Shown piece by piece: positions 20,469-34,300 of a DNA stretch of 64,000 bases (positions are counted from its first letter, which is position 1; every line of letters begins with the position of its first letter). This stretch comes from Persicaria tinctoria (Eukaryota > Streptophyta > Magnoliopsida > Caryophyllales > Polygonaceae): assembly GCA_037127255.1 (NCBI GenBank), contig JBANSL010000004.1:72128627-72192626 (forward strand), in the 5' to 3' direction. The notes below the pieces were generated by a model, which was not told the DNA's origin, ran no database searches, and saw only the letters and a program-made list of their open reading frames with translations. A program made the position numbers and the translations under genes.

Positions 20469-23381
20469 ATGTATATCCGCCGTTCTGGTCAACCACCTGA
20501 GTTTGATGCCTTAGACGAACCATAACGCCTTTTACACATCAGAGCTAAACTACAAAGAGCTATGGCGGCCGCAGAAACACAAGAGCAGCTGATTGAAAGG
20601 CTGACAAGGGAGCTAGCCGCAAGGGATGTTACTATCGCCGCTGAGAGAGCTGGAAGAGAACAAGAAGCCGAGCGCGCAAGGCAAGCGGAAGCTGAGCTTG
20701 CCCAATTCCCAACCACTGCAGAGGATTATATGCATCCTACTCACGTCGTGCCTGAATCGACGATTCTAATCCCTGAAAACTCTTTTGATATTCGCACTCA
20801 ATTTCTTATAGAGCTTAAAAATAATGCTTTTTATGGCAAATTTAATGAGTGTCCTCTTGAACACATTACCAATTTTTCTGACATGTGTCGTACTCTTGCT
20901 GAAGGTACAACTCTGGAATATGTCAAGATGAAGGCTTTTCGCTGGTCTCTCGCTGGGCCTGCACTAAAGTGGTTTGAAGGGCTGAAACCAAGGTCACTCA
21001 CAACATGGGCCCAAGTAGAGCAAGAGTTTCTGAACAAATTCTTCCCTCCCGCCAAAATAGCACTCCTCCGCCAGAAAATCACCGCCTTCAAACAGAAGCC
21101 TGGGGAACCGCTGGCAAAGACATGGGAACGCTACAAAGAACTGTTGCGATCTTGCCCTACTCATGGACAGCCACCCTACGTCATTTAGGAGATCTTCTTC
21201 AACTCTCTTGATCAAGTCACTAAGGACAGGATAAATCAGTACACTCGCTATGAGTATTTGACGATGCCACCAATTGACGCTTGGGGTGTGCTAGACAAGC
21301 TCACCAATTATGACAACAAATATGGGTCTACTGCAAACTATGAGGAGAACTCCTACGCCAGGCCAGCACCATCTATGCCACTCTATGAGCCAGCAAATGA
21401 GATCGACCCAGATGTCAGGGAGCAGTTCTACAGAGACCAGAATCGCAGGCTCCTCAAGCAAGTCAAATATTTGTCTGTCAACCAGCCTTGCATCGAATGC
21501 GGATCACAGCGGCACACCATTACTGAGTGCCCACACACTGAGCAAGTCAGGATGACAGAAACACGTGAGGAGGCAGCCTACGCTGGGGTCCCAATCGCTA
21601 CATGGGAGATCAAAGGTCCTATCAACCACAATGGAACCAAGGTCCTCCTAGGAACCCTCCACCCTACAGAGCTCCAGGACATCCAGAAAGGGATCAAAAG
21701 AAGGACGATCTGCAATTGATCCTTGATGAGATGCGCCGAAATCATGCACAGAACCTGCAGACTACAAACACCATCAACAATCAGCTCCAGAACTTTAACA
21801 CAAAATTTGGAGAGCTAGACATCTGGAAGAAAGGCATTGAGACTCAGATGGGACAAATCGCTGCACAGATCCCCCGACCGTCCGGACAGCTTCCTGGGCA
21901 AACAGAACCAAATCCTAAAGGGAAGACTGGACACGTCGCAGCTATCAAACTCAGGAGTGGGCATCAATTACACAAGACAGAGGTCAGGAAACAGCAAAGC
22001 AAGGCCGAGCAGCTACTCGAGACAGAGCAAAGCCTACTCGATCTCGAGGAGAGTGTACTCGATATCGACAAGCCACTGCTCGACAAAGACCAGAAGCTGA
22101 GCTCGGACTCCACTGCGCAGCCCAGCAAGTCGAAATCGACCACCCCACTCGATCTCGAGGACTCCCTGGTCGATATCGAGGAACAGCAAGCTAAGGTCGA
22201 CAACTCTGCAACACCTCCGACAGCTAATCTGGCTCCGAAACAGAAAAAGCCACTGTCTTTTTCTTACAAAGCACAGAAAGATCCCACTGCAGGTAGGTTT
22301 AACAGATTTGTTAATATGCTGCAAGAACTAAACGTTTCTATTCCTTTTACAGAAGCCCTGCAAGAGATGCCTGGATATGTCAAATTTCTAAAGGAAATCC
22401 TGAGCAAGAAGCGATCCATCTCAGAGATCGCAGGCGAATGCAAAGTACTCCACTTCCCCGAAAAGAGACCTGACCCTGGTAAGTTTTCTGTTACTGTGGG
22501 TTTTGGACAATATAAATATGAGTCTTTGTGTGATTTAGGAGCAAGTGTGAGCATCATGCCTCTATCAATCTGGCGGAAGGTCAAAATAGGATGCATAGAA
22601 CCTGTGGATGCCAAACTATACATGGCAAACAATACAGTGGTCATCCATACAGGTATAGTTGAGAATGTCCCCGTCCAGGTTGGTAAATTCTTTGTTCCAG
22701 CTGATTTCTTTATCATAGACTGTGTTGAAGATCCTACTAGCCCTATTATTCTTGGTAGACCATTCTTAGCTACTGCAGATGCCAGAATTAGTGTCAAGAA
22801 TCGATCGCTCACCTTCACCATAGGCGATGAGGTTTTGGATTCTCTTTTGGCCCTACAAAAGAGGAAATTTCATGGTTGGAGGTGAAAAGCATCAGCAACC
22901 ACGGGACTTAGCAAACAGCGGAGGAAAGCGCTAGCACTGTACTCGAGGTCGACCAAGTCAACTCGATCTCGACTAGTCTTTTCCTCGATCTCGACAAGCC
23001 CTTGTCGATGTTGACAACCTCTGCTGAGCCACTGACTTGCCAAGAACCTAAGTATGGGGTCCCTATACTCGATCTCGACCAGCAGTACTCGATATCGAGT
23101 AGACCCAAGCCCAAAGATTTCTGTTTTGGGTCCGAGAAGGTAAGTTCAGGTATGAATTCTACTCCCCCTCAATTCATAAAGAAAATTATCAATTATTTAA
23201 GGGGAGATAAGGCACCGTGGCGAGAGAATCTGCGGAAACTAAGAGCTGGAAGGAAGAAGAAGAAAGAGGAGGGAGATGATGCAAGCAACCACCTATCAGC
23301 TGAGCTTACATACTACCATCAGGACCTAGATGATCCAGGAGAAGGGCCAAGCATGAGCGAGCCCCACAATAATGGTCCTTG
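20469..23381 (+). pseudogene. gag-pr: Gag-protease of element F, broken by stops and frameshifts
   Basis: The Gag core (20562-21188) matches A closely (KAFRWSLAGPALKWFEG). Breaks seen: a stop at 20523, a stop at 21186 where A has a glutamine codon, a one-base loss near 21590 found by comparison with A, and another frame change near 22862. The zinc knuckle CIECGSQRHTITEC is intact. The acidic linker at 22020-22200 is built from TCG-NNNN-CGA motifs (LLDLEE, VLDID). Protease with DLGASVSIMPLSIW and ILGRPFLA follows. The C-terminal part (23002-23381) has an APWRENLRK segment and a lysine-rich tail instead of the YEVGDK module of A. No RT or integrase core. Confidence 0.82.
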
Positions 23382-25462
23382 AGCGCAAGTGGAGAAGTCG
23401 GCTTAGCGACTCTAAAATCTAGAGCATGTATATAAACTTTAGGAATTTTTGGGACTTTTTGAACTTTTTGGTTTTGTTTTTTATTTTGTTTTTGGTTTTG
23501 GTTTTATGTCTTTTAGAATACTTCATGTGGATAGTCTTGTTTTTTGTGTACAATCTAACACTTTTAGGTCGACGAGCATATAAAGATCGCAAAAAGAGGA
23601 ATAAAGAAGTCCCTGAAAAACAGTCAGAATCGATGAAGGTCAAGTCGACGACGACAAGGAGGAGAAGCCCAGACACTACTCGATATCAAGTAGGCCAACT
23701 CGATATCGACAAGCCACCAGAGCCCCTCGACTTCAGACTCTACCAGACACAGAGAGCGTACTCGATACTCGATATCGACATGAACAGTTACTCGACCTGT
23801 ACTGATTTGCCTCCTCGATGTGTTATCCTGTGAGTTCCTTCCTTTACTCTTGTTCCTATTTGATTTTATACAGTGGGGACACTGTAAATTTTAAGTATGG
23901 GGTGGGGGAAGGGCTCATTATCATTATTATATGTTTAGTCTGGCTCTTGGTTTTACATGGTGAAATTTTTAATTTTTATGTTATGCATTCATTTTATGCA
24001 TTTAAGTCTTTTGTTATACTTTAGTCTTGTTTTTTTTGCATAATAAAAATAAAAAAATAGAAAATGTCGAAAAAATAAAAAAAATGCATGTTTAAAATTT
24101 TTGCATTGTTTTAGTTTTTATACCCTAACTTAGATGTCCTATGATGATAAATAATGATTGACTTGATCATGTAAACCCTATGGCATGTTTGGAAGGTTTA
24201 GCCTAAGTCCCCAAAATTGTTTTTATGTGGATTGTGAACTTGTGATGAAATTAAGCACATATGATCCTAAGCCAAGGTCAAAATCCAACAAAAATTGTCC
24301 CAGTGAGAATTTTGGCCTTATAGGGAGAACATTAAAAATCCCTCTGCTTTCTTGAGTGAATTTAATCTTCCTATGCATCTCTAAATGTTGTGATAGTTAT
24401 TCAAAGCCAATGCATTTATATGTTTATGTTAATGAGAATTAAATGATGGAGGCACCTTTTAAGCCAAATTTATTCTCTCTTTACCTACCCTGCATTATCC
24501 CTGCTTGAAGCCAGAACATTAGCCTGAGACTTTTATTAAACTCCACAAAATTTTCCTTAGCCAAATTGAGCCTGACCCCCATTTGGGAATTAAGACTTAG
24601 AGTTGGTTGAAATAATGGTTTGTGGAAGAAATGAGCTTATGTTCCAAGTAAGGAAGGATTTTTGGAATTTATTGAGATATGGGTTGGTTTTATATTTTTA
24701 TCTTGCTATGCATATTATGTAAAAGGATTTTTGGCTCACCCTATAAATGCACCATTAGTTTTTATTTTATATTTTCATTCAAAAAAAAAAAATGAAGAAA
24801 AGTTGTATATATGTTTATGAATAAAGTGCATGAGCCAAATCTACCTTATTTCTTTCATTATTCGCAAGATACATACTTTGAAGAGGATGAGAAAGTTTGA
24901 AGGGTTGCATGCTTCATTAAGATAAATTGGAGAGTTTGGTTGATGCATGTGATTTAGAGTTATGGTTTGGTTGTGTTGGAGATTTAGGAGTCTTGATTCC
25001 CAAATTTTATTAAGCATCACATGGCCAAATAATTCCATACCTTAGTATTTCTTACCAAGCCCCATTACAACCCCACCGAATGGAATCTTCTTTGAAGACT
25101 TCTATTGAGCGAAGTCCTCCTGATAATTCTTGTTGCATTTTCATAATTGGCTGCGAAGTGGATTCATATGTAAATTGCAATGTTTATGAGATTGTATATG
25201 GAATCGAGTTGAGAATTGATCTTCATAGCCTAAACACATTGAGAGCTGAGTGTAAACATATTATCCTTGTGAGGTTGGATTTATATTGCCCATGCCTATC
25301 GATCGCTCATATATGTGTGATGACGTTAAATTCACTTGTCTTACATTGCTACTACTTGAGATGTTGCTTTTGACAAAGGCGAAGACTTGAAGGATGTGTT
25401 GTAGGTCTTGGTTATTTTTTGGTTATTGCTTGAGGACAAGCAAGTCTAAGTGTGGGGTGATT
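23382..25462 (+). other. 3' noncoding region of element F
   Basis: About 2 kb with no supported gene. It has GTGAGT (23830), GGGGAC and TTAAGTATGGGGTGGGGG (23875-23908), and an inverted repeat TTTGGCTCA / TGAGCCAAA (24730-24738 and 24831-24839) around an A-rich purine tract. The terminal tract is GAGGAC...TAAGTGTGGGGTG (25432-25459). The layout matches element I. Confidence 0.7.
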
Positions 25463-27389
25463 TGATGTCTCCACAGTAGCCATGTCTTTATGCATATTTT
25501 AGTTTCATATTCTTTACATTTTGCATATTTCGGGTTGGGAATATGTCGGATTTATGTAGTATATGCTTATTTGTTAGAAATGGAGACCTACATAAGTTTC
25601 TATTTAATATTGCAGAATATGGAACCGTTTCGGGAGAAAATCAAGAAGCAAAAACCAGAGCCCAAGTCTACTCGATATCGACTAAACCTAGTCGATCTCG
25701 ACAAATCATGCCCAGACACTGCACTGATCGAGAAGCCTATATCGAGAAGCTGAAAGACGAGCCAACCCGACTCCACACTCTACTCGAGATCGAGTTGGGT
25801 AGTCGAGATCGAGTTATCCAAATCTAAGGAGGAATTACCCGGAGTTGAGGAAAGTTTACCCAACCATGCCCGGACACCCAACTCGAGATCGACTAAACCG
25901 AGGAGCCATGACCGAGCACATCGAGACGACTTGTCCGACCAGCCCAAGCACACCAGTCGATGAGCCCAGCCTAGTCGAGATCGATGAAGGGTCCTCGAGA
26001 TCGACTAGACCCGTGAGCCATGTCCGAACTTGTCGAGGACCAGCTAGCCGAGACGACGAGCCAAGCCCAGTCGACCAACAATTCTACTCGATATCGAGTA
26101 GCCTTACTCGAGATCGAGAAGGACTCCAGAAGTCGCGTAACGCGTTTTGGGAACTTGGAGTTGGATTCCTTGGGGCCAAAGATTGTCGATTCTATCCGAT
26201 CTATCAAGATACATCATGGAAGGAGAAGATTTATCCACTTAAGACTTTTAGATATAATTCCTATTTTAGATTTAATTATGTTATGGCATTTATTTATCTT
26301 TTAAGCTTTTAGATATAATTTTAGATATAGATAGATGTTTCTATCCTTGAGTAGCGAGGATTAGAAGCCTATAAATAAAGCCCTTGGGGTTTGTTTTTCA
26401 TAATTCAATTTCAGTTAGATTCAATTTCAGAGAGAGAAGTAAGTAGGAAAAGTAGAGAGAGAGTGAGAGGCCGATTGGAGTTGTGAAGCGAGAGCGGAAT
26501 TGGCTTCAAGCGGTTGTAAACTTTGGTTTATTTTAATGCAATTAGTTTCTTTCCATCAATCAATGTCTGAGGTTGCGATGAATCACGAGTAGTCCACCCA
26601 CTTCTATGGTTGGGGTGAGCCCGACGATAGCCATGCGTGTCTGAGGTAAAGATCCGACTTTTATCTTGTCTTGAGCATCTACTACTTGTTTATGTGTTTA
26701 TTACCCATCTAATGGAGGTCCATGCTAACAACTTGGATTGTAAACATAAAATCAGTAGAGACAATTAGGGTTTCTTGAAAGAGTTGTCTAATTGTTGGAA
26801 AAGGTGAAAGCTTAGTCCTTTGATGCGATTCACATGATTATCTGTTTTATCTCTACCTTATGCATGCTTGGTTATCGTTGTTGCAAACCCCAATCTTAGA
26901 AGTCCTTTTACATACAGTTTAGTTCGAAATCCCGGAGCATTTGTTCTTTATTTTCTTTTGTTTTTTTACTTTCTGCCCTCGTCGATCTCGACCAAGCCTG
27001 GTCAATCTCGACTACTGATCTTCGACCCAAAGTCGTTGTAGCTTCTGTGTGCAGGTAATCGACCAAGACCAACTCGACGTCGACGAAGCCTACTCGATAT
27101 CGAGTAGCCTCTGGTCGATATCGACTACAACCTGTGCTTGCTGCTGCGTTGTGTTCGACTGTCCGATCTTCTGTCGAGTTGCTGTACTCGAGATCTAGGA
27201 CCCCTGTTGTCGACTTCTGTGAGATTTATCCGCTGCCTAGGATCCGCTGACACGCTTCCTCGTGGATCGATCCTGACTTCCCACTACTGCATCGGGAGGA
27301 AGTCTTGTAATTATTTGCAAGAGACGGAATCTGGTTTGCTGTGATTTATGTATATTTTAATTTGCAATCTCGATTTCCTCCCTACAACA
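25463..27389 (+). repeat. 3' LTR of element F (1,927 bp)
   Basis: Starts TGATGTCTCC and ends CTACAACA; TATA-like TATAAATAAAG at 26370. It is uninterrupted and therefore shows the original site of solo LTR G. Confidence 0.92.
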
Positions 27390-27394
27390 AACAT

Positions 27395-27679
27395 CGGTTA
27401 CCTTACATACTTGGTGTTATTCATATGCCTCCGCCCTTGAGCAAGATTCCATTTTCGAAAATCTCTTAATATAATTCAGGCATCTCTTGTAAAACTTTAT
27501 TTTCAAAATTTTAATTTCCGCTATCGAGTTCAAATTTGAAAACCCGGAGTTTCTTTAGTCGTTTTGAAATAATTCGAAAATTCGATTTAAACCCCTTCCG
27601 AGCGTCGGGATTCGAGATTGAAAGTCATGAGATCGACCTCGTCTCTCTCTCACACATCTCTCTCTCTCTCTCGCATCTT

Positions 27680-27730
<51 letters not shown>

Positions 27731-29752
27731 ATCCCCTCTTTTGTCTTCTTCTCCATTAACCCTAACAAGAGCACCTTGCTTCCCGTATAAAGAACCACGA
27801 ATCCCAAAACCCTAGAGAATCAGCCTAAAAATATGAGAACCCAGCCCCCAAGCTCTCTCTCTCTCTCTCTATCTCTCTCTCTTTCTCCCATTTCAAAAAT
27901 CCAAAGGCAGACCCTAAGCACTCTTCTTCTTCCTTCATACTTTAGTCCTCAAACCCCTCCTCACGGAACTTGTTTTGTGTATTTCCTAGCCCCAAACACC
28001 TCAAACACTGTCTCCAAACTCTCCCCTCTGAAGATCTAGCACAAAGGAAGAAGGTCGATGTCGATCTTAGGGAAAACAGTAGCTGATCCATCATCTCGCC
28101 GCCGCGAGTTCTTGTTCGCGGTCGCAACGACGAACCCAAGAGGTGCCCTGTTTGTTGAAGCACGCGGTAATCGATTTATTCTTCCCTCTCCTCGCTTTTT
28201 TTTCCTTCCAATCTTCATAAAAGTAAACCTTTACTCATCTTCCTATCGTCCAAGGTCGAGAAGGAGGGGATCTAACCCTGATCAAGCCAAAATCGAGCCC
28301 ACTTTATGTCATTTCCCTGTTTTTCAAAGATGAGTCTCATGCTCTCGTTTCCGCTCCCTTTTGGCTTCAAAATTTCATAAAAGAGGATTTTTTATTCACC
28401 CTCTTATGTTGCTAGGCCCTGTCGCACAATCCTCTTGTCAAATCGAACCTCGGGACACCCTCCATTGGAGATTTGGAGGAGCTTCAAAGACTCGCTTGGT
28501 ATAACACTCTTCCACTACCTCTCTTTGATCCCCGTTGGTGCAAAATGATGTTCATTATGGTCGGATTTAATTTATCTTTGATGTGGTTTTGGTTTGGTTG
28601 AAAACAGAATTGATTCGAGGCAATTCCGAGGTAAATTGTTCGAATCTCACCACGGCGAGTTAGAACAAGAGCACAAGGGTAGGAGGGGAGCTTTCGCGGT
28701 CGCTAGTGTGGTTTTCGCCGCTGCGAAAACAGCCCTTCGCAGCCTGCGAGTATCCTTCTAACGAGAGCCCTGGAAGCTAGTTTCGTGGCAGCGAACGACC
28801 CTTTCGTCGCCGTGAAACTTGCCCAGAGAGCCTTGGCCAAGGTCGGTTCCCTTGTCCCTTAGACCCGTTGCTCGGATTTGATGCGGGTCATTTTGTGTTA
28901 TGTTTTCTCGTCAATTTGAAACTTGGATTTTTAAAAATTTTATTTTTTGATTTGAAATATTATTTAATAATTATTTTGATATTTAAAAAGGAAATTGAGC
29001 GGAATTGAAAATATTTGTTTATCGAGTTGAATACTTCGCGATTGTTTAAAAGACTTTTGTTTCGAATGCTGGGATTCTTTAACTTGACAAGAATAAATGA
29101 TTGAGGCTTGATTTCAGAAATGAGATTTCACTTGAGTGTTAATGGAATTTGAAATCTTTAGATGACTTTGCTTTTGATGTTTTCTCGTATCATAAAGGGT
29201 TTGGAAACGGTTTAACTCTTAGGTGCTTGTTGATTGTTGGACCCTGCTTTTCGATATCTCTTGTTGTTCAACTTTTGAGGTAAGTTCCTTTATGGACTTA
29301 CTCAGACTGATCAGAATAACCTTCCTACATGTAGTCGTATGACATACTAGGTGTTACATAAGCATTAAAGCATGTCATGTAGTATCATGATAGGTTTTGC
29401 ACACTTGAATAAGCATTCGTTTACTCTATGTGTTTGAAAAGAGAACGATCATTATCTGTGCCTCCTAGAGTCTTTACTAAGGTCATAGGAAGGCCCAGTC
29501 CCATCGGGTTTGTCCTCATCGAGTCAGTTAAGGGTTGAGCTTGCGGGCTCGATCCACCATATGAGCATGATGAGATGCTGATGATGATTATTATTGATGC
29601 CCATATATAAGATATTGTTATGCTATAGCACGAAACTGGTCAGTGTCTGCCCTATCGAAAAGGGGGGTGGACGTAGGAGACAAATATGTCTCTTGGCATT
29701 CTTTGGGCCATTTATCGTTTTCCGCATCTTATATCCTGATAAGCATGACTTG
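27395..29752 (+). repeat. Element H, middle part: chromovirus-like LTR
   Basis: This is 2.4 kb without a supported gene. It holds a (CT)n run (27641-27728), CG-rich palindromes of the type TTTCGCCGCTGCGAAA (28713-28728) and a segment rich in GATGATGAT-like bases near 29570-29600. With 42752-43270 it gives about 2.9 kb, in the range of Tekay/Del LTRs. The class is inferred from general LTR features, not from coding sequence. The short frames in it are not convincing genes. Confidence 0.5.
27641..27728 (+). repeat. (CT)n microsatellite
   Basis: An almost pure CT run; a shorter one lies at 27851-27885. Both fall in the H LTR, in what may be its transcribed leader. Confidence 0.9.
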
Positions 29753-31203
29753 TGATGTCCGCATATTTAGTCTTATTTTGCATCATGTTTTCATTCCATT
29801 TGAGTCATTTTATTAGCTTTTGTGTTAGGAAAGTGTGTCGTTTGGGTTAGTTTTCGTATTATTCAAGATATGGAGTCTACACAAGCTTTGGTGGTGTTTT
29901 TGTAGGTTTTGGAGCTGATTTGGAAGAGTTTGGATGCACTTTAGAGCTTAATGAAAAATCATGAATGCAATGGAGAAGCCAAGCAAAAGGGAAAAGAGGT
30001 GCAGCTGGAGAAAAGCCTTATTTTCGCCAGCCAAAACTTCGATTCAAGATCTGGAGCCTTCATGAGATTTGTAGTCCTTGAAAAGAGCTTTCCAACACAT
30101 ATTCATATGTGTCAATCCGATAAACGAGGACTCGGGAAAGTGCGATTGAAGACAGAGTCGAAAAGCTGGAGAAAATCAGAAGTTACTGCATTCGAACAGG
30201 TACCTCGGTGCCGACACCTCAGACCTCGGCGCCGATACCCTGCGCACCAGCAAATATTTCTGCGGGCTGAATTTATTACCTATTGGGCTTTTTAATTAGG
30301 ATTTTCTTCTAATTTCTTTTAGGATCTTTTAGTTAAGATAGACTTGGAATATTTTATCTTTCCTTAGTTAGATTTTTATTATTTTCCTAAAAGATTAAGT
30401 CTAGAATTTTTATCTTTAAAATAAAGCCAATTAGAGGCTAATTAGGTATCTCTCGACACACAGAACGGACGGCAAAAATTCCAGCAGCAACTTGCGACGT
30501 TTTCTGGAGCGTTTTGGGAAGAATATTGAACGTAATTTAAGGTTTTGTTTTATGCAAATTAAGATTATGAATTATTCCATTGTTTCTATGTTCTCTATTG
30601 CAATGAGTGAGTAGTTCTCCCATCTTCTAGGGTTAGGGTGAACCCAACAATAGGCATGTGTGTGAATGAATGAATCTATATTTATGAGATGTTTTTATCT
30701 ATTTCTACCTATGTGTTTAACCCTTGATGAAAATCTAGGGCATTCATTGTTACAATTGAATTCACCAAAGGAGATTGTTAACATTGATAGTAATTAGGGA
30801 TTTTTGATGAAAGTTAAAAAGACCTAATTAAGAAAAGGTATAGTCAAATAAGTCTCTTATACAAAAGTGATTTGATTTGTTTGATTGAGATAAAAGCATG
30901 ATTTCTTACATGATTCATTGATTCATACATGTGTTTGTTGTTGTGGTTGGCCCTAATCTTGGAAGTTCCTTCTCATACATTGAAATCAATTGTTACTTGA
31001 GCCAAAATCAGTGTGTTCACCACCATTTACAGCCCCTATTTGCGCCATTTATTCCCATATTTTAGTCCATAAAACAACTAGGATAGAACCGCTGACATAC
31101 TCCCTTGGATCGACCTTGATTTCCACTATACTATAGAGGGATTCGAGCATAAATATATTTGATTAGAGTGAGCATAGGCATCGATCTCCCCTCACGCACG
31201 TCA
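29753..31203 (+). repeat. 5' LTR of element I
   Basis: TGATGTCCGC...CACGTCA. It carries the conserved block GCTTTCCAACACATATTCAT near 30087 and a small cluster of TCGGCGCCGA-type motifs (30199-30241). The first of these reads GTGC here and GCGC in the other LTR, a CpG loss. A 114-codon frame at 29951-30295 spans these and is probably fortuitous. Confidence 0.95.
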
Positions 31204-31206
31204 AAT

Positions 31207-31223
31207 TGGCGCCGTTGCCAGGG
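31207..31223 (+). other. Primer binding site of element I
   Basis: TGGCGCCGTTGCCAGGG, one mismatch from the sites in A and D, three bases after the LTR. Confidence 0.88.
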
Positions 31224-31322
31224 AGTAATCAATCGCGCCTAGTCTAGTTGTTTTAGGGTTGGGAATAGCCCATCCCCATCTTTCTTTTTAATTTCGTTTT
31301 CATTGTTTTTGTTTTAAGGTTT

Positions 31323-34300
31323 ATGCGAAGAAGTGATCGTCCTTTATACGAGCCATTCACCGAGCCCGAATATGTTCTACACCAACGTCTAAAGGAAAGG
31401 CTTAGGCGAAAGATGTCGGAAATGGAAGCACTTCGTGCGGAGCTAGAAAGGCTTCGCAAAGAGAATCAAGAAGTGGCGCAGCGGGAAGCCGCCGCCAATC
31501 AAGCTCGTCAAAGAGAGATTGACGCTGCTAGGGAAGCAAGGGAGAAGGTCGAAAATCTCAGGGAAGAGTTGGAGAGAATTCCAACAAATGCTCGCCAATA
31601 CATGCACCCTACGCTGCGGGTGCCGGAGTCGGCCATCGTTCTCCCCAATATCAACTTTGAGATCAAGACTAGCTTCCTCACCATGGTGAAGCGGACTCCT
31701 TTCGAAGGAAAACCCAATGAGTGCCCTATGGAGCACATGAAGGAGTTCAAGGAGATGTGTGATACCATAGCCGATGGAAACAATTTGGAGTATGTTTGCT
31801 TGAAGGCTTTTCGTTGGTCCTTAGTGGGGAAAGCCCTTCATTGGCTCGAAAGCTTGCCGCCGCGATCCATCAACACATGGGAGGAGCTTCATGATCTATT
31901 CATGAGCAAGTTCTTTCCACCTATGAAGACGACGGAGCTGCGCAAAAAGATCACGACCTTCAAGCAATTAAGGAACGAAACTCTTGCCGAAACTTGGGAG
32001 AGGTTCAAGGAATTGATTCGCCAATGCCCTACTCATGGGCAACCACCTTATGTTTTGCAAGAGATCTTCTTCAATGGCATCAACTCGGCTACTAAGGATC
32101 GGATCAACATCCACACCTCCTATAGATACATTGAGATGCCTCCTCAAGAGGCGTGGGATGCACTTGACAAGCTCACGGACTTTGATACTACTTATGGGAC
32201 CCCCACGAACATTGATGCGAGGCCCCCTCCATCGATGCCACTTTATCAACCTTCCGATGAGATTGACCCTGATGTGCGACAACAATATATGGAGGATGAG
32301 AATAGAAAATTGAAGAAGCAAGTAAGGTTTCTCTCCAACAACAAGCCATGCATAGAATGTGGGTCCACTTCCCACGTTACCACCGCTTGCCCACATGTCA
32401 ACCAAGTGAAATCCGCTGAATCATATGGAGAAGTGAACTACATGAGAGGTCCTTATAGGAGCCAAGGCAATTACTACCAAAGGAACGATGGGCACTCCAA
32501 TTGGGGTAACCATCCTCCTCAACATGATCAACGGCCCCCATATAGACCTCCAGGCCATGTGGAACGTGAGCAACCTAGGGATGATATGAGATCCATTTTG
32601 GAAGATTTAAGGAAGGGCCAAGCTGAGGCCAAGGCGGATGCTAGACAGTCCAATTTGGAGATCAATACGCAGCTGCGAGGCATGAATGCAAGGTTCGGGG
32701 ACATTGATATTTGGAGGAAGAATGTTGAGACCCAATTGGGTCAATTGGCGGCTCAAATTCCAAAGCCAAGTGGCCAACTACCCGGCCAAAATGAAACCAA
32801 CCCCAAATCTCAACATATCGCAGCCATTCAAACAAGGAGTGGGAAGGTTCTACCGGAAAGGGAAGCCAAGGAGAAAGGAGAAAAAATTGCCCATCCCAAC
32901 ACAGGCCTCGACGCCGACACCACTGACCTCGGCGCCGACACTCTGACAGCAAACCAAGCTACTGCAGAAACTGTCATAGGCACACAGACCCTCGGCGCCG
33001 ATACTTCTGACCTCGGCGTCGACACCTCTGAGGAAGCTCCTGCACAATCCCTCGACGCCAACCCCTCTACTATCGGCGCCGATACCTCTACAGGCCAACC
33101 CACACCTACACCCGATGTATTGACCACTCCAAAAGCCAAACCCAAGCTTCCTTATCCATCAAAGGCTCTCAAGGATCCAACCGAAGGAAAGTTTAGAAGA
33201 TTTATAAAGGTTCTTCAAGGCTTGAATGTGACCATTCCTTTCACGGAGGCTCTTCGAGAGATGCCGGCATACATCAAATTCTTGAAAGAGATCTTGAGCA
33301 ATAAGAGGTCTATGTCGGAGATTTCGGAGAATTGCAACGCCGTCAACTTTCCCGAAAAGAGAGCTGACCCAGGCAAGTTCACCATCACCAATGGCCTAGG
33401 CGAACATCGATATCGAGCTCTATGTGATCTTGGTGCAAGCGCAAGCCTTATGCCACTCTCTATATGGTCTAAGATTAACATGGGACCACTAGTACCCATC
33501 AACATGCGGCTCTATATGGCGGACAACTCCTCGGTGGAACCTACCGGTGTGATGGACGACGTACCGGTAAGGGTAGGTAAGTTCTATGTTCCCACTGATT
33601 TCATAGTACTTGATATGCCTATAGATCCTGTCGTGCCTATTATCTTAGGGCGCCCTTTCTTAGCCACGGTGGATGCGATTATCAATGTAAGGAAGGGTCT
33701 TTTTACTTTCCAAATTGGGGATGAGCTAGTTGAATTTCAATTTGACCCCAATCTAAGGGAGGTAAAGAAAACGGAAGTCAAGATGGTTTACACGGACATG
33801 GAGAGGACCTTCGCTCATGAGGAATCCATTCGCATACCAGCCACCGAAGAAGAGGAAATCATTATTGAAAAGCTCTTAGCCACCCTTGAAGAGGATGAGA
33901 GCGAGGAAATTGAAATGGTCACTGTTGAACCCTCGGCGCCGACACCCTATGCCTCGGCATCGACACCTTCAGCAGTGGGACAACGTGGAGAAGATGTGTT
34001 GCAACCGTCGATGCCAGCTTATGCATGGTCGGTTCCTACGCCTATTTCCGACATGGAAGCTTCTATTTCACGGATTGAAGTTGATCTTCTTGGAGAAGTA
34101 ATGAAGACGGAGGAGGTTGAACCCATCTTAATCCCACAAGAGCCCTCCTTGACATTGAAGCCATTACCGCACACTTTGAGGTATGAGTTCCTTGGTCCTA
34201 ATTCTACTTTCCCCGTTATTATTAATTCTTCACTTAGTGTGCAGGAGGTACAGAAGTTGTTGGTTGTTCTTAGGACCCATAGGAAGGCTTTGGGCTATTC

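Larger units (their letters stand above)
16343..27389 (+). mobile_element. Element F: Athila-type retrotransposon with perfect 5-bp target duplication
   Basis: LTRs start TGATGTCTCC and end CTACAACA. The flanks are AACAT at 16338-16342 and AACAT at 27390-27394. Inside are the PBS, a broken Gag-protease frame and a 2-kb noncoding tail; RT, RNase H and integrase are absent. The 5' LTR is interrupted by solo LTR G. The LTRs differ by several indels and substitutions, so F is older than A or I. Confidence 0.93.

Noticed and set aside
15200..27120. Regular short palindromes considered as a CRISPR-like or satellite array
   Set aside because: Spacing is irregular, the units are only 10-12 bp, and they sit inside LTRs and coding linkers of a plant genome.
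27536..28333. Frames across the (CT)n run and the following sequence
   Set aside because: Leu-Ser or Arg-Glu repeats come from the microsatellite. The rest has no domain and lies in an LTR-like sequence.
29951..30295. 114-codon frame in both LTRs of element I (also 41494-41838)
   Set aside because: It lies in an LTR, spans regulatory-type conserved blocks, and has no recognisable domain. Identity between copies is explained by the LTR pair.
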